DNA of 23,172 bases from the IMG/VR virus record IMGVR_UViG_3300035698_018820, positions 1 through 23,172 of that record. One strand, given 5' to 3'. This document shows, piece after piece, positions 1 to 4,927 of this stretch. Within the stretch, counting starts at the first letter, position 1; each line of letters opens with the position of its first letter. The DNA is from a virus. The translations under genes were made by a program, and so were the position numbers. The notes below the pieces were generated by a model. The model was given only the letters and a program-made list of their open reading frames with translations, ran no database searches and was not told the origin of the DNA.

Positions 1-98
1 AACGTTGGTATTTATATAGTAGTCTGTTCTGTTCGTTGATTATGTCGACGAGGGAGATACCTATTATGTGAATTTAACTGAATTCAACCGTAGTATAA

Positions 99-125
99 CC
101 TCGTCAATTATGACGGGGTTTTTTT
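99..125 (+). terminator. Rho-independent terminator upstream of the tRNA cluster
   Basis: An 8-bp stem CCTCGTCA/TGACGGGG (99-106 with 111-118, one G-T pair), loop ATTA, is followed directly by seven T. It would end transcription of whatever lies left of the window, just before the first tRNA. I see no convincing gene in bases 1-98; the only open frame there has two stops near its start and no good initiation codon. Confidence 0.8.
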
Positions 126-127
126 AT

Positions 128-213
128 GCTCCTGTGGTGAAATAGGTATACACGTCAGATTTAAGATCTGGTATTCAGTAATGGGTGTGTCGGTTCGACT
201 CCGACCAGGAGTA
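128..213 (+). tRNA. tRNA-Leu(UAA)
   Basis: The acceptor strands GCTCCTG (128-134) and CAGGAGT (206-212) pair with a terminal G-T, and the discriminator is A213. The anticodon stem TCAGA/TCTGG encloses the 7-nt loop TTTAAGA, giving anticodon TAA at 162-164. The T arm is GTCGG-TTCGACT-CCGAC. The 17-nt variable region (172-188) fits a class II leucine tRNA. No CCA is encoded; CTA follows the discriminator. First tRNA of the cluster and well formed. Confidence 0.93.
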
Positions 214-238
214 CTATTAATAATTAAATTATAAAAAA

Positions 239-361
239 ATGAAATACATTAAACATTGTGTTCAATCTTATTTTAGAAGTAAAATTGGAACTAATTATTC
301 AACTAGAGAACATCAATATTATAATCATTTTACAAGGAGAGTTTGGTTTGAAGAATTTTAA
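239..361 (+). CDS. Small hypothetical protein (40 aa) between tRNAs
   Basis: An open frame from ATG 239 to TAA 361 encodes a basic, aromatic-rich 40-residue peptide beginning MKYIKHCVQSYF. It fills the gap between the two leucine tRNAs exactly, starting 26 nt after one and ending 11 nt before the next. I see no Shine-Dalgarno sequence and no recognisable domain or membrane segment. It may be a real small phage gene of the kind common between phage tRNAs, or an open stretch by chance; the position is the main argument for it. Confidence 0.35.
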   Translation: MKYIKHCVQSYFRSKIGTNYSTREHQYYNHFTRRVWFEEF

Positions 362-372
362 ATAGTAAAATT

Positions 373-447
373 GCCAGAGTAGAGAATAGGTATATCGGCT
401 TGATTTAGGATCAAGTGTCTTTAACGGTTCGACTCCGTTCTCTGGTA
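373..447 (+). tRNA. tRNA-Leu(UAG), short variable loop
   Basis: Acceptor GCCAGAG (373-379) pairs with CTCTGGT (440-446), again with a terminal G-T; discriminator A447. Anticodon stem CTTGA/TCAAG encloses TTTAGGA, anticodon TAG at 406-408. T arm AACGG-TTCGACT-CCGTT. At 75 nt, with only about 7 nt between anticodon and T stems, it lacks the long variable arm usual for bacterial leucine tRNAs, and the D stem is weak. The leucine identity rests on the anticodon. No CCA is encoded. Confidence 0.85.
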
Positions 448-452
448 CAAAT

Positions 453-543
453 GGAAAGTAAAGCAGGTGCATTGGAGTGCCGACTAGTCTTGAAAACTAG
501 GTTTCGATTTAATTCGGATGGGGGTCGGGTCCTCTGCTTTCCG
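453..543 (+). tRNA. tRNA-Ser(UGA), atypical T loop
   Basis: Acceptor GGAAAGT (453-459) pairs with GCTTTCC (536-542), discriminator G543, as usual for serine. Anticodon stem CTAGT/ACTAG encloses CTTGAAA, anticodon TGA at 491-493. The long variable arm (about 501-518) fits class II. The T arm is degenerate: the loop reads GTCGGGT instead of TTCGANT, so both partners of the conserved 54-58 pair have become G, and the stem has a T-T mismatch. It may be weakly functional. No CCA is encoded. Confidence 0.85.
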
Positions 544-555
544 CAAAGGTGTAAA

Positions 556-719
556 TACGGTACGAACCGTAATATTGGAAATAGCTACCAATAAAGCATT
601 TGATGTTGATGCAGCCTTAATTATTTTTAAATATAACAATGAGAAATCAGGGTTCGAAGCCCTGGTGGAGGGTCAAAGATGGCGTAGCAATACTAGATGT
701 ATTCCTTTGAGTCCTTCAC
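556..719 (+). ncRNA. Unidentified structured RNA: chain of hairpins with a tRNA-like T arm
   Basis: Between tRNA-Ser(UGA) and tRNA-Tyr I find five consecutive hairpins. They are TACGGT/ACCGTA (556-561 with 566-571); TATTGG/CCAATA (573-578 with 588-593); GCAT/ATGC (596-599 with 609-612); a perfect T arm CAGGG-TTCGAAG-CCCTG (648-664) that belongs to no tRNA I can assemble; and a long hairpin whose 665-678 strand pairs with 705-719 (14 bp, one bulged G), with an inner AATAC/GTATT stem. A 73-codon open frame crosses the region but starts inside tRNA-Ser and has no ribosome site. It could be a novel phage RNA, a tRNA with a large insert or rearrangement, or a decayed tRNA array. The boundaries are only those of the outermost hairpins. 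Confidence 0.35.
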
Positions 720-756
720 CTGAAGTTAGGAAGGTATAACTTATATTTAAATAATT

Positions 757-845
757 GGGAATAGTTCTTCACAGCGGTCTGTAAAACCGTGGAGTATAAA
801 AGAGTGAAGTGGTTACTCGGGGTAGTTCGATTCTATCTATTCCCA
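757..845 (+). tRNA. tRNA-Tyr(GUA), apparently without a normal D arm
   Basis: Acceptor GGGAATA (757-763) pairs perfectly with TATTCCC (838-844), discriminator A845. Anticodon stem GCGGT/ACCGT encloses CTGTAAA, anticodon GTA at 781-783. T arm GGTAG-TTCGATT-CTATC (821-837). Only 10 nt separate the acceptor from the anticodon stem, too few for a D arm. The 30-nt region between anticodon and T stems can form GAGT/ACTC (802-805 with 815-818), a D-arm-like hairpin with GG in the loop; alternatively CTTCAC (767-772) pairs with GTGAAG (804-809). Tyrosine identity fits the long variable region, but the fold is abnormal. Confidence 0.7.
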
Positions 846-889
846 CAAAATATTAACTGTAAAAATTATATATGAAAAATTTAGTTCGA

Positions 890-909
890 ATATATTTATT
901 TAAATATAT
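890..909 (+). promoter_or_regulatory. Perfect AT hairpin just upstream of the HNH ribosome-binding site
   Basis: ATATATTTA (890-898) and TAAATATAT (901-909) are perfect complements with a 2-nt loop, directly abutting the GAGG Shine-Dalgarno (910-913) of the HNH gene. It could modulate translation or be part of an AT-rich promoter; in DNA this AT-rich it could also be chance. Confidence 0.3.
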
Positions 910-920
910 GAGGATTAAAA

Positions 921-1439
921 ATGAAGAAATGTGAATATTGTAATAAACAACATGATGAAAAATATGGTAGTGGAAGATTTTGTTCAAATAAATGTGCTAG
1001 AGGATTTAGTACTAAAGCAAAAAGAAAAGAAATTAATGAAAAAGTTTCAATTAAACTTAGTAAAGATGGATTAACAAAAAAACAAATATTACAAAAAAAA
1101 CACGCATCTTATATTAAAGAAACCTCATTAACATCTATTTTAGATATGAGTACCCGCACAACAAAAAAAATAATCAAAAGAATGAAATTACCATGTTCAA
1201 TTTGTAATTGGTATGTTGAAAATGTAACAGGAGATATACATCATATAATCGAATTAAAAAATGGAGGTAATGATTTAAATACTAATTTATCATATTTATG
1301 TCCAAATTGTCATAGATTAGTACATTCTAATATTATATATAGTAATGAATTAATTTCATTAGAAGATTATATCGGTGATGAATGGAAAAAATATTATTTT
1401 GTCAAAAATAAAAAAATAATTGGAAAAGTAAGTCCATAA
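921..1439 (+). CDS. HNH endonuclease (free-standing homing type)
   Basis: The 172-residue protein starts with a zinc-finger-like CEYC...FCSNKC (C4, C7, C21, C25), continues with a lysine-rich middle region that probably binds DNA, and ends in an HNH nuclease domain: zinc-binding pairs C92/C95 and C127/C130 frame the catalytic DIHHIIELKNGGND...N (H107/H108, N117/N120), then HRLVH. This is typical of phage homing endonucleases that cut DNA at an unoccupied cognate site and spread their own gene. The ATG has GAGG 7 nt upstream. It interrupts the tRNA cluster between tRNA-Tyr and tRNA-Ser(GCU), and its last six codons (stop included) lie inside the tRNA-Ser acceptor and D region, so gene and tRNA share 18 nt. 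No intron is apparent, hence free-standing. Function confident; target site unknown, a neighbouring tRNA being the obvious guess. Confidence 0.9.
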   Translation: MKKCEYCNKQHDEKYGSGRFCSNKCARGFSTKAKRKEINEKVSIKLSKDGLTKKQILQKKHASYIKETSLTSILDMSTRTTKKIIKRMKLPCSICNWYVENVTGDIHHIIELKNGGNDLNTNLSYLCPNCHRLVHSNIIYSNELISLEDYIGDEWKKYYFVKNKKIIGKVSP

Positions 1440-1512
1440 TTGGTATTGGCGCAGTTTGCTAAACTGTTTATCGGTTAACGCTGGTATATGAGTTCGAGTC
1501 TCATCTTTTCCG
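1422..1512 (+). tRNA. tRNA-Ser(GCU)
   Basis: Acceptor GGAAAAG (1422-1428) pairs perfectly with CTTTTCC (1505-1511), discriminator G1512. Anticodon stem GCAGT/ACTGT encloses TTGCTAA, anticodon GCT at 1458-1460. T arm ATGAG-TTCGAGT-CTCAT. The 91-nt length and long variable arm fit class II serine. Its first 18 nt are also the 3' end of the HNH gene. No CCA is encoded. Confidence 0.92.
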
Positions 1513-1518
1513 CAATAC

Positions 1519-1589
1519 GGGTGTGAGTACAGGGTACTGAAAGGATTCCAACCCCTTGAACGAGGCTTCGATTGCTTCCATGCTCGCCA
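1519..1589 (+). tRNA. tRNA-Trp(CCA) with encoded 3' CCA
   Basis: Acceptor GGGTGTG (1519-1525) pairs with CATGCTC (1579-1585) using three G-T wobbles; discriminator G1586 and an encoded CCA (1587-1589), the only such tRNA here. The D arm is tiny (AGTA-CAGGG-TACT). Anticodon stem AAGGA/CCCTT has an A-C mismatch next to the loop TTCCAAC, anticodon CCA at 1548-1550. T arm GAGGC-TTCGATT-GCTTC. The small D loop, wobble-rich acceptor and encoded CCA set it apart from its neighbours and suggest a different origin. Confidence 0.82.
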
Positions 1590-1595
1590 AAATAT

Positions 1596-1670
1596 GGAAT
1601 GTTCGTATAGGTGGTCATTGTACGTCGGACTGAAAATCCGAAGGCTACGGTTCAACTCCGTGACGTTCCA
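1596..1670 (+). tRNA. tRNA-Phe(GAA)
   Basis: Acceptor GGAATGT (1596-1602) pairs with ACGTTCC (1663-1669), discriminator A1670. Anticodon stem TCGGA/TCCGA encloses CTGAAAA, anticodon GAA at 1632-1634. T arm TACGG-TTCAACT-CCGTG. Length 75 nt, no encoded CCA (CTA follows). Last of the first tRNA cluster. Confidence 0.93.
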
Positions 1671-1747
1671 CTAAATATAAAGTTCTTTGAAATATTTTGT
1701 AATAAAACATTCATACAATATATTTATAGTATATAAGTGGAGTTTGT

Positions 1748-2614
1748 ATGAAAAAAAGTGAATTAAGAAAATTAATTAAAGAAGTAATATTATCTGAATT
1801 CAAAGAAGATTTAAATAAACAATTAGTTGTTTTAATGGGATTACCTGCAGCAGGAAAATCAACATTTATTAAAAATGAAATTTCTAAATATATAGCTGGA
1901 TTTTCTGGTTACAAAACAACTAATTCAGATTCGATAGTAAAATCCCTTCAATACGATACTGCTAAAAAACATTATAATAATTTAACTAAAGAACTTAATA
2001 AAACTAATAATATTCAAAAAATAATTACTAAATTTATTGATGATACTAAATATGTATCTAATAGAGGTGAAAATAAAGTATTAGACATGACACCTAATTG
2101 GTGGAAATTAAATAAAGATAAAGGATTTAATTTTTATTGGAAATCATTTTTTAAACCTTATTATGCAACATATTTTGATATTAGAGATTTAGCTCAGAAA
2201 AAGGAATTTGAATTATTTAAAACTAAATTATTTAAAAGTTCTACTTTGTTAGTAATAGATACAACGGCGGCAAATTCTAAAAAAATATTACAACGAATTA
2301 AATCGGGTAAAGATAATGATTTTCATTCTACTATAATTTATTTAGAAATTGATCCACAATTATCAATAATTCGTGATAAATACAGAGAAAAAACTGAAGG
2401 TCGTGGAGTTGGTGAAAGTACTATTATGAATTATGTAGGTCAAATGGATAAGGCTTTTAATATATATAAGATGGAAGGAGAAAAACCAAAAGGTGTTGTA
2501 GATAGAGTTTTACATTTTAAATGGAATCAAACAGGTGATAATCCTATTAAAGGAACTTGGGTTAAACAATTTGATAAAAGATACAGTTTATTAAGAAAAA
2601 AACATGTAGCATGA
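1748..2614 (+). CDS. P-loop kinase with capsid-targeting-like leader (zeta-toxin/polynucleotide-kinase-like)
   Basis: The 288-residue protein carries a Walker A motif GLPAAGKST at residues 31-39, a Walker-B-like LLVIDTT at 167-173 and an arginine-rich stretch (RDKYREKTEGRG, 209-220) resembling the LID of small P-loop kinases. The order fits the zeta-toxin/AAA_33/polynucleotide-kinase group, which phosphorylate nucleotides, nucleotide sugars or nucleic-acid 5' ends; the substrate is not evident. The first 13 residues (MKKSELRKLIKEV) nearly match the start of the protein at 3128, while the catalytic domain begins only at about residue 25. GGAG precedes the ATG. The stop overlaps the start of the HAD phosphatase gene (ATGA), so the two are probably coupled, like the kinase and phosphatase halves of T4 polynucleotide kinase in separate chains. 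P-loop kinase: confident. Polynucleotide substrate: inference. Confidence 0.75.
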   Translation: MKKSELRKLIKEVILSEFKEDLNKQLVVLMGLPAAGKSTFIKNEISKYIAGFSGYKTTNSDSIVKSLQYDTAKKHYNNLTKELNKTNNIQKIITKFIDDTKYVSNRGENKVLDMTPNWWKLNKDKGFNFYWKSFFKPYYATYFDIRDLAQKKEFELFKTKLFKSSTLLVIDTTAANSKKILQRIKSGKDNDFHSTIIYLEIDPQLSIIRDKYREKTEGRGVGESTIMNYVGQMDKAFNIYKMEGEKPKGVVDRVLHFKWNQTGDNPIKGTWVKQFDKRYSLLRKKHVA

Positions 2615-3126
2615 TTAAATTAATAGATATAATAAATGAAATAAAATCAGAAGCATACATTGTTTATTTAGATATGGATGGTGTATTAACCGATTTTAAT
2701 ACACAATTATTTAAATATACTGGGATTAATGGTGGATATGAATACGAAGCTAAACATGGAAGAGATGCATTTTGGGATAAAGTACAGGTTCATGGATTAG
2801 ATTATTGGGTAAAAATGCCTTGGATGTCAGATGGACAAAAATTATGGAAATATTTACGAGATAAAAATGTAGAAATATTATCAGCACCATCTCGAGATTC
2901 AGAAAGTAGAAAGGGTAAAAAAATATGGGTTGATAAACATTTAGGTTCCAATGTGAAATTAAATTTAGTTAAAGCTATAGAGAAACAAAAATTTGCAAAC
3001 AAAAATGCTATATTGATTGATGATTTAGAAAAAAATATAAATCAATGGAAATCTAAAGGTGGTATTGGTATTTTACATAAAAATACAACTAATACTATTA
3101 AACAATTAAAAAACTTTGGTATATAA
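2611..3126 (+). CDS. HAD-superfamily phosphatase (5'-nucleotidase/Pnkp-phosphatase-like)
   Basis: The 171-residue protein shows the HAD signature: YLDMDGVLTDF with nucleophile D21 and acid D23, motif II near S91/S94, basic residues after it, and motif IV ILIDDLEKNI with D137/D138. This arrangement is shared by deoxyribonucleotidases and by the phosphatase domain of phage polynucleotide kinases; a cap region lies between residues 30 and 80. It would remove phosphate from a nucleotide or a nucleic-acid end. The start ATG overlaps the kinase stop, and the product lies between two leader-tagged proteins. Its own N-terminus, MIKLIDIINEIKSEA, is another short amphipathic helix ahead of the catalytic domain and may be a variant of the same tag. 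Confidence 0.8.
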   Translation: MIKLIDIINEIKSEAYIVYLDMDGVLTDFNTQLFKYTGINGGYEYEAKHGRDAFWDKVQVHGLDYWVKMPWMSDGQKLWKYLRDKNVEILSAPSRDSESRKGKKIWVDKHLGSNVKLNLVKAIEKQKFANKNAILIDDLEKNINQWKSKGGIGILHKNTTNTIKQLKNFGI

Positions 3127-3127
3127 T

Positions 3128-3643
3128 ATGAAAAAAAGTGAACTAAGACAATTAATAAGAGAAGAAATTTATAATTTAACTGAAAATGTTCTTGGTTATT
3201 TAAAGAGCTTAACTCAACTTAATATGGGTGAAAAACAAAACCAATTTTTTAATTGGCAATTAAAACAAGCAAAGAAAGTTAAAATATTACAATACAAAAA
3301 AATTCCAGGTTTACAAACTAAAATAGATAGTTTTTTAAAACATTACACACCTAAAAAGAAAGGATGCTATGATACAGCTTTTTGGTTATCTAATGAAAAT
3401 AGTGATATTGAATATATAGAAGGATATATTAGTTTTTCAGGTATTCCTATTGAACATGCATGGAATTGTTATAAAGGTAAATATTTTGATCTAACAGATG
3501 AAATATTATTTAATTCAAGTATGGGTAATGAACATGTACAAATTGTTAAATTAAAATCCAACATAGTTACAAAATATATTACAAGATCAAAAATGACTGG
3601 TAATGTAATGAATTTATATTTTAGGGATAAAGTACTAAAATAA
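3128..3643 (+). CDS. Leader-tagged protein with putative papain/transglutaminase-like fold
   Basis: I start the gene at ATG 3128, one base after the upstream stop; an upstream in-frame TTG would add four residues, but the ATG gives the same leader as the kinase (MKKSELRQLIREE). Of 171 residues, the C-terminal half holds KKGCYDTAFWLSN (C80), YIEGYISF, IPIEHAWNCYKGKYFDLT (H110, D121). The order Cys, His-Ala-Trp, Asp-x-Thr is that of papain-fold/transglutaminase-like hydrolases, so it may be a cysteine protease, amidase or acyltransferase; the substrate is unknown. No membrane segment. Last protein gene of the kinase-phosphatase operon, followed 7 nt later by tRNA-Cys and then a terminator. The family assignment is by motif only. 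Confidence 0.6.
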   Translation: MKKSELRQLIREEIYNLTENVLGYLKSLTQLNMGEKQNQFFNWQLKQAKKVKILQYKKIPGLQTKIDSFLKHYTPKKKGCYDTAFWLSNENSDIEYIEGYISFSGIPIEHAWNCYKGKYFDLTDEILFNSSMGNEHVQIVKLKSNIVTKYITRSKMTGNVMNLYFRDKVLK

Positions 3644-3650
3644 ATTATAT

Positions 3651-3722
3651 GGCAATGTGTCCGATCGGTAAGGTACAGTTCTGCAAAAACTCGTTATGCT
3701 GGTTCGACTCCAGTCATTGCCT
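3651..3722 (+). tRNA. tRNA-Cys(GCA)
   Basis: Acceptor GGCAATG (3651-3657) pairs perfectly with CATTGCC (3715-3721); discriminator T3722, characteristic of cysteine tRNAs. Anticodon stem AGTT/AACT (fifth pair C-C) encloses CTGCAAA, anticodon GCA at 3683-3685. T arm GCTGG-TTCGACT-CCAGT. It lies 7 nt after the papain-like gene and before a terminator, so is probably cut from that operon's mRNA. No CCA is encoded. Confidence 0.92.
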
Positions 3723-3724
3723 CT

Positions 3725-3759
3725 AAAGATGTTAACATATAATATATTAACATCTTTTT
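3725..3759 (+). terminator. Strong rho-independent terminator after tRNA-Cys
   Basis: A perfect 11-bp stem AAAGATGTTAA/TTAACATCTTT (3725-3735 with 3747-3757) with an 11-nt AT loop, the T run reaching 3759. It closes the 1748-3722 operon. Leading A's make it partly bidirectional. Confidence 0.88.
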
Positions 3760-3820
3760 CTATGACTAAAATTAGGATGGTAATTTAAAATATTATATAT
3801 TTGTATTATAGACTTTAAAA

Positions 3821-4048
3821 ATGAAATATAAAGAAGGTGTATTTAAACCATTTGTAGATTCTACCTTAAAAAATAAGAATTTTAAGTTAGAAAAAGAATT
3901 GTCATATAAGCAAACAATGATTGATAAAATGACTAATGATATGGTTGTATCATTAGATAAGCAGTCAGCTATTAGTCAAGAAATAATAGATTTAAAATTA
4001 GAAATAAATAAATTACAAAATATAAATATAGAAGCTACAAGTAAATAA
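3821..4048 (+). CDS. Small coiled-coil protein, unknown function
   Basis: This 75-residue product is charged and almost entirely helical by composition, with a heptad-like pattern from residue 25 on (KELSYKQTMIDKM...ISQEIIDLKLEINKLQ), suggesting a coiled coil or helical dimer. I do not recognise it. It is the first gene after the 3759 terminator, so the AT-rich stretch 3760-3820 probably contains a promoter, though no clear -35/-10 pair stands out. No Shine-Dalgarno sequence. Its C-terminus contains INIEA, also the last five residues of the larger coiled-coil protein at 4469, so the two may be related. Confidence 0.6.
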   Translation: MKYKEGVFKPFVDSTLKNKNFKLEKELSYKQTMIDKMTNDMVVSLDKQSAISQEIIDLKLEINKLQNINIEATSK

Positions 4049-4052
4049 TAAA

Positions 4053-4463
4053 ATGACACGTATAAATATAATATCACCCACTGAATTAACAGATCAACAT
4101 TTAATTGCTGAATATAGAGAAATATTTATGGTAGCTGGAGCATTGAAACGAACATTAAATAGTAAACATGGTTTACAAAAAAATAAAATATCTAAAGAAT
4201 ATACATTGAATTCCGGACATGTATATTTTTTTTATGATAAAGGATTATATTTATCAAAACGATATAATGAACTCATATATGAAATGAAATATAGAGGTTT
4301 TAACCCAGATCCAACTCGTATATTCCCAATTGATGTATTTCCTAAAGAACTTCAAAACGATTGGATTCCTTCATATAAAGAACAACAAATAGTTAAAAAA
4401 AGAATACATAAAAGAATAGAACAAAAACCTAATTGGTATAAAAAAACAAAATATATAAAATAA
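4053..4463 (+). CDS. denV: DenV-like pyrimidine-dimer DNA glycosylase/AP lyase (endonuclease V)
   Basis: The 136-residue protein is close in length and sequence to T4 endonuclease V (138 residues). It keeps the start MTRIN with Thr2, whose amino group is the nucleophile after Met removal, R3, H16, the AEYRE segment with R22 and catalytic E23, the GHVYFFYDK block, the LIYEMKYRGFNPD block and the C-terminal WYK. It excises UV cyclobutane dimers and nicks the abasic strand, protecting the infecting genome. Two positions right after E23, Pro25 and Arg26 in T4, are Phe and Met here, which could change DNA contacts. It sits 4 nt after the small coiled-coil gene and 5 nt before a second one. Confidence 0.93.
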   Translation: MTRINIISPTELTDQHLIAEYREIFMVAGALKRTLNSKHGLQKNKISKEYTLNSGHVYFFYDKGLYLSKRYNELIYEMKYRGFNPDPTRIFPIDVFPKELQNDWIPSYKEQQIVKKRIHKRIEQKPNWYKKTKYIK

Positions 4464-4468
4464 GTATC

Positions 4469-4843
4469 ATGTCTACAATACAAGAAAAATTGATAGAAAA
4501 ATTAAAATTCGATTTGAAAGAAGCTAAATTTGATTTAAATGATTTAACTTTAACTCATGAAGCATTACAGGATGATAATGAAAACTTAAAAGAAAAAATA
4601 GAAGAATTAGAAGGAGATTCACATTCCTTAAAATGTGAATATGATGAATTAGATAAACGAACTGATACTTTACAAGAAAATCATGATGAATTACAAAACG
4701 CATTTGAAACAATAGAAAAAGAGTATGCTGAATCAACTGAATCAAATGAAAAACTTGAAAGTGAAAATATAACTCTCACAGAAAAAGTAGAAAACTTAGA
4801 AACTGAAGTATACGAATTTACAGATATTAATATAGAAGCATAA
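4469..4843 (+). CDS. Acidic coiled-coil protein
   Basis: The 124 residues form one long, very acidic heptad pattern rich in Glu, Leu, Asp and Lys (for example LKEKIEELEGDSHSLKCEYDELDKR, abridged: residues about 40-64), with no other domain, signal or membrane segment. A single rod-like dimeric coiled coil is likely; function unknown. It shares the INIEA C-terminal stretch with the 75-residue protein at 3821. Third gene of the denV operon, ending 4 nt before a terminator hairpin. Confidence 0.7.
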   Translation: MSTIQEKLIEKLKFDLKEAKFDLNDLTLTHEALQDDNENLKEKIEELEGDSHSLKCEYDELDKRTDTLQENHDELQNAFETIEKEYAESTESNEKLESENITLTEKVENLETEVYEFTDINIEA

Positions 4844-4847
4844 AAAT

Positions 4848-4870
4848 AAACACTTAAAAATTTGTGTTTT
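4848..4870 (+). terminator. Rho-independent terminator after the denV operon
   Basis: AAACAC (4848-4853) pairs with GTGTTT (4864-4869), with a 10-nt loop that can extend the stem by A-T pairs, followed by T's. It separates the protein operon from the tmRNA gene. Confidence 0.65.
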
Positions 4871-4878
4871 TAAATATT

Positions 4879-4916
4879 TTTCACTATATTTATATATATA
4901 AATTAATTTAGTGAAA
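4879..4916 (+). promoter_or_regulatory. Long AT hairpin/promoter region ahead of the tmRNA
   Basis: A perfect 8-bp repeat TTTCACTA (4879-4886) and TAGTGAAA (4909-4916) encloses the 16-nt palindrome ATTTATATATATAAAT (4888-4903). TATAAATT (4897-4904) resembles a T4 late promoter. The hairpin ends 11 nt before the P2 strand of the tmRNA. It may hold the promoter, define the 5' end of the precursor RNA, or be a structural stem of it. Confidence 0.4.
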
Positions 4917-4927
4917 TATATTGTGAA

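Noticed and set aside
1-98. Tail end of a protein gene at the left edge
   Set aside because: The frame that reads best there has two stops at 17-22, no start codon before the terminator, and would run through the terminator into tRNA-Leu.
670-719. Group I intron fragment
   Set aside because: ACTAGATGTATTC and GAGTCC recall the P7/R and S elements, but no P3/P7 pairing set, no exon junction and no interrupted tRNA could be assembled.
648-719. A permuted tRNA, 3' half before 5' half
   Set aside because: GTGGAGG/CCTTCAC would serve as acceptor, but no D arm or anticodon arm follows 719; kept only as a possibility.
518-739. 73-codon + strand open frame
   Set aside because: It begins inside tRNA-Ser(UGA), crosses the hairpin block with the T arm, and has no ribosome site or recognisable protein features.
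1359-1655. Minus-strand open frame of 98 codons
   Set aside because: It lies antisense across the HNH gene end and three tRNAs and is explained by those.
4021-4070. TATAAATA boxes inside genes (near 4021, 4062 and others)
   Set aside because: Exact matches within coding sequence are expected by chance in DNA this AT-rich; only those in gaps were considered.
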